From Flavobacteriales bacterium UBA2306 (GTDB taxonomy: Bacteria; Bacteroidota; Bacteroidia; Flavobacteriales; Weeksellaceae), in contig DDVS01000004.1 of the NCBI GenBank assembly GCA_002345565.1, forward strand, positions 62,001-126,000: a stretch of 64,000 nt of DNA, in the 5' to 3' direction. Below, in pieces: positions 61,546 to 64,000 of this stretch. The position numbers were made by a program, and so were the translations under genes. Below the pieces are notes generated by a model. That model had not been told where the DNA came from. It saw only the letters and a list, made by a program, of their open reading frames with translations, and ran no database searches. Positions within the stretch are counted from its first letter, which is position 1. Each line of letters starts with the position of its first letter.

Positions 61546-62414
61546 TAAAAGTTGGCATCCTTATATCTTATGATTACAAATATGCTTTCACCTGTATCAA
61601 ACAAATATATGATGCAGTTGATGAACTATATCTTGCAATAGACGAAAATTATAAAACATGGAATGGTGCAACTATAGAAATTCCTGAATCTTTTTTCACC
61701 TCCTTAAAAGAATTTGATTATAAGCGTAAGGTTATTATTTATAAAGATAATTTCTATGTGCCTAATTTGTCTACAATGGAAAACGAAACAAGAGAAAGAG
61801 AGCTTTTGGCAAAAAGAATGGGTAAAGGATGGATTTGTCAAATAGATGCAGATGAGTACGTTTATGATTTTGAAATATTACAAAAATTTTTGCTCCAGAA
61901 TAAATACATCAGTAAAATAGGAAAAACATATCCCATCACCTACACTGGAAATTTGATTACACTTTTCAAAAAACTAAATAATGGATATCTCTACATAGAA
62001 AACAATGAGCAAGTTTCATTCGTTAGTAATACACCAGAATATACCAAAGCTAGAAACAATTTGAAAAGTAGGTACATTAAAACAAATATTAATATCATCC
62101 ATCAATCTTGGGCTAGGGAAGAGACAGAAATTCTTACCAAAATCAAAAACTGGGGACACAACACTGATTTTGATGTGGATGAGTTTTTTAGATTTTGGCA
62201 AAATATCAATGAAGAAAATTATATACAATTTAAAAATTTTCATCCTTTGACTGCTAGTACTTGGAACGAATTGAAATATATCGAAGCAAAGGATATAGAG
62301 GAATTTATAGAAAAATATGCTCAAAAAAATCCACAAAGAACACCAATTTATTTTTCAAAAACAGACAAATACAAATTGATTCTTAAAGATTGGCTTGGTA
62401 AAAAAAGTAATTAA
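61542..62414 (+). CDS. Putative glycosyltransferase-like protein (DADE motif)
   Basis: This 290-residue protein starts at 61542 with ATGA overlapping the Wzt-like stop, so it is translationally coupled. It starts MIKVGILISYDYKYAF and has GKGWICQIDADEYVYDFE (about 101-118), where DADE resembles the metal-binding aspartates of GT-A glycosyltransferases. The second half shows no further family signature; SWAREETEILTKIKNWGHNTDFD and TASTWNELKYIE are of unknown role. The fold and the sugar are inferred, and the protein may instead modify the polymer. Confidence 0.6.
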   Translation: MIKVGILISYDYKYAFTCIKQIYDAVDELYLAIDENYKTWNGATIEIPESFFTSLKEFDYKRKVIIYKDNFYVPNLSTMENETRERELLAKRMGKGWICQIDADEYVYDFEILQKFLLQNKYISKIGKTYPITYTGNLITLFKKLNNGYLYIENNEQVSFVSNTPEYTKARNNLKSRYIKTNINIIHQSWAREETEILTKIKNWGHNTDFDVDEFFRFWQNINEENYIQFKNFHPLTASTWNELKYIEAKDIEEFIEKYAQKNPQRTPIYFSKTDKYKLILKDWLGKKSN

Positions 62415-62509
62415 ATTTTTCTTTAAAATCTCAATTATAAAAACAAAAAAATCATAATTAAGATCTTGTATCCAAAGCTTTAAAAAATGATTTTCGTTTA
62501 AAAACACTT

Positions 62510-63388
62510 ATGTCAAAACTAGCTATCATAATACCCTATTATAATTTTGATTTTTTTGAAAAAACCATTCAATCTGTTGCGGCACAGACCAATCAAAAAT
62601 TTAATTTATACATTGGTAATGATGCAAGTCCAAACAATCCAATTCCTATTATTGAAAAATATTTGAAAAACGGAGATTATCACTATTTTGATTATCAAGA
62701 AAACGTGGGTGGGAAAAATCTAGCGTTACAATGGAAAAGAATCCTTAAAAATGTACAAGAAGAGTGGTTTCAGATATTAGGCGATGACGATGTTATACCT
62801 CTTGATTTTGTGGAAAATTTTTATCATTCACTTAATGAATTGCTTGATAAGAAAATCAATGTTTTAAAATTTCCTATTAAAATAATTAACGAAAATGATA
62901 CGTATATAAGAGAGTCATCATTTCAAAAAAAAATAATCAACAGATTAGATTTTTTGATGAGCAGATTAGATTATACTGCATTATCCTCTCTTTCAGAAAA
63001 TATTTTCAGAACTGAAAGTTATTTAAAATTCAAAATAAAAGAATTTCCACTTGCATGGCATAGTGATGATTGTATGATTTTTGAATATGCGGAAAATAAT
63101 CAAATTCTCTATTGTGAAGATACTTTTGTGATGGTAAGAATGTCTGGAAAAAACATCTCTTCTACAGATACTCACTCTTCTCAAAAAGCAAAAGCAACAT
63201 ATAATTTTTTTGAATATATTATTCAAAATCATTATAAAAAATTTAATTCTTTACAGAAAAAAATCATTATAAAAAATTTTAAGAAACATCTTTATTATTC
63301 ACAATATAAAATTAATATAAAAACTCTTATTACAATTTGCTTTGATAATTTTGTAGAAGGTTTAAAACTTTTAAAATATTTATTTTAA
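62510..63388 (+). CDS. Family 2 glycosyltransferase
   Basis: This 292-residue GT-A enzyme starts KLAIIIPYYNFDFFEKTIQSVAAQTNQKFNLYIGNDASPNN and has the metal site ILGDDDVIPLDF (about 86-97), with three aspartates in place of the usual DxD. It has no membrane anchor visible except a possible hydrophobic C-terminus. It belongs to the polymer-building enzymes of the locus. It overlaps the next gene by 1 bp (TAATG). The donor sugar cannot be deduced. Confidence 0.88.
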   Translation: MSKLAIIIPYYNFDFFEKTIQSVAAQTNQKFNLYIGNDASPNNPIPIIEKYLKNGDYHYFDYQENVGGKNLALQWKRILKNVQEEWFQILGDDDVIPLDFVENFYHSLNELLDKKINVLKFPIKIINENDTYIRESSFQKKIINRLDFLMSRLDYTALSSLSENIFRTESYLKFKIKEFPLAWHSDDCMIFEYAENNQILYCEDTFVMVRMSGKNISSTDTHSSQKAKATYNFFEYIIQNHYKKFNSLQKKIIIKNFKKHLYYSQYKINIKTLITICFDNFVEGLKLLKYLF

Positions 63389-64000
63389 TGTCTTATAAAG
63401 TCTCCATCATCATCCCAAACTACAATAGAGCCACTCTTATAGGAGAGACTTTGGATTCTATCATTTCCCAAACACATCAAAATTGGGAATGTATTATTGT
63501 AGATGATGGCTCAACCGATGACTCTGCAAAAATAATTAACCAGTATACAGAAAAAGACCCAAGATTTAATCTTTTTATCCGCCCCAACGATTACCCAAAA
63601 GGAGCTAATGCATGCAGAAATATAGGTCTACAAAAAGCTAAAGGCGATTATATTATTTTTTTTGACAGTGATGATCTTATGATGGAGCATCATCTGGAAG
63701 CAAAGCTACAATTCATGCTTGATGGTAATCTTGATTATGCTGTTTTTAAATCTAAAAATTTTGGACAACCAAATAATGTTGAAGAAGAAATTGATTATTC
63801 TTATTATGAAAAATACGATTTTAATGCAGATAATTATTTATTAAACAAGTTAAGATTTTTCACCAACGATTTGATTGTAAAATCTGAATTAGCAAAAAAA
63901 TGTGAATTCTTTTTCAAGTACCATGCGGATATAGAAAATGTATTGATGACGCAATTAGTTTTAAGATCTCAAAAAAACAGCTTTAAAAATGAGAATGTTA
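63388..64000 (+). CDS. Family 2 glycosyltransferase (partial, 3' end beyond window)
   Basis: The open frame from the ATG at 63388 runs to the window edge (204 codons). It reads VSIIIPNYNRATLIGETLDSIISQTHQNWECIIVDDGSTDDSA, then GANACRNIGLQKAKGDYIIFFDSDDLMMEHHLEAKL, with the classic DDGS and DSDD sites of GT2 enzymes. Its start overlaps the preceding stop, so it is in the same operon. The acceptor and donor are unknown, and the C-terminal part is missing from the window. Confidence 0.92.
   Translation, partial: MSYKVSIIIPNYNRATLIGETLDSIISQTHQNWECIIVDDGSTDDSAKIINQYTEKDPRFNLFIRPNDYPKGANACRNIGLQKAKGDYIIFFDSDDLMMEHHLEAKLQFMLDGNLDYAVFKSKNFGQPNNVEEEIDYSYYEKYDFNADNYLLNKLRFFTNDLIVKSELAKKCEFFFKYHADIENVLMTQLVLRSQKNSFKNENV

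Noticed and set aside
58550..64000. Search for rmlC and rmlD to complete dTDP-rhamnose synthesis
   Set aside because: Neither is present in the window. They may lie downstream or elsewhere, so rhamnose as the final sugar is not claimed.

Overview
The window is chromosomal DNA of a low-GC Bacteroidetes bacterium. It most likely belongs to the Flavobacteriia, in the Chryseobacterium group of Weeksellaceae. The pointers are a type IX secretion (T9SS) plug protein and a T9SS-sorted cargo protein, a SusC/SusD pair, GLPGLI-family proteins, a Rho factor with a long Q/N/P/K-rich insert, BshC (bacillithiol), split MetH, and promoters of the Bacteroidetes type (TTG, 18-21 nt, TAnnTTTG). The genus is an inference; no rRNA or tRNA gene was seen.

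Layout. 1-9 kb: a partial metallo-beta-lactamase-fold gene, the T9SS plug, a small acetyltransferase, rho divergent from a DUF4293 membrane protein, an M28 peptidase, an ABC exporter, CsaA, a HEXXH protein and a ParE/RelE toxin-antitoxin pair. 9-14 kb: the suf Fe-S assembly operon (sufA-B-C-D), interrupted by two accessory insertions: an antitoxin with a frameshifted YoeB toxin, and a four-helix-bundle gene flanked by a perfect 16-bp inverted repeat. 14-21 kb: two GLPGLI paralogues, then miaB, a sigma-54 activator, lptE and an acidic TPR protein in one operon. 21-25 kb: OsmC, a GH63-like glycosidase and an SDR dehydrogenase. 25.5-34.5 kb: a methionine block with a SAM-I riboswitch, metX, an ACT-homoserine dehydrogenase, metZ, split metH and metF. 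34.5-45 kb: hutI, pckA, a GHMP kinase, fabD, a LysM/binding-protein fusion, bshC and a porin. 45-51 kb: a T9SS cargo protein and susD/susC. 51-56 kb: rimP-nusA-infB. 56 kb to the end: a surface polysaccharide locus (ugd, rmlB, rmlA, ABC export pair, three glycosyltransferase-type genes), which runs off the edge.

How the parts connect. The methionine genes form a nearly continuous pathway from homoserine formation through O-acylation, sulfhydrylation and methylation, with MetF supplying methyl-tetrahydrofolate. The leader of metX carries a SAM aptamer followed by a perfect 10-bp hairpin that buries the TTG start codon, so a translational switch is likely. The plug protein belongs to the machinery that would export the Asp-box protein at 45.3-46.6 kb. 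The polysaccharide locus makes UDP-glucuronate-type and dTDP-6-deoxy-sugar precursors and has its own Wzm/Wzt-type exporter.

The most unusual material is not a new enzyme system. It is accessory and regulatory structure: the twice-interrupted suf operon with a broken toxin, several families of intergenic palindromic repeats (one nested inside another, one supplying the 3' end of a gene), and the start-codon-sequestering riboswitch.
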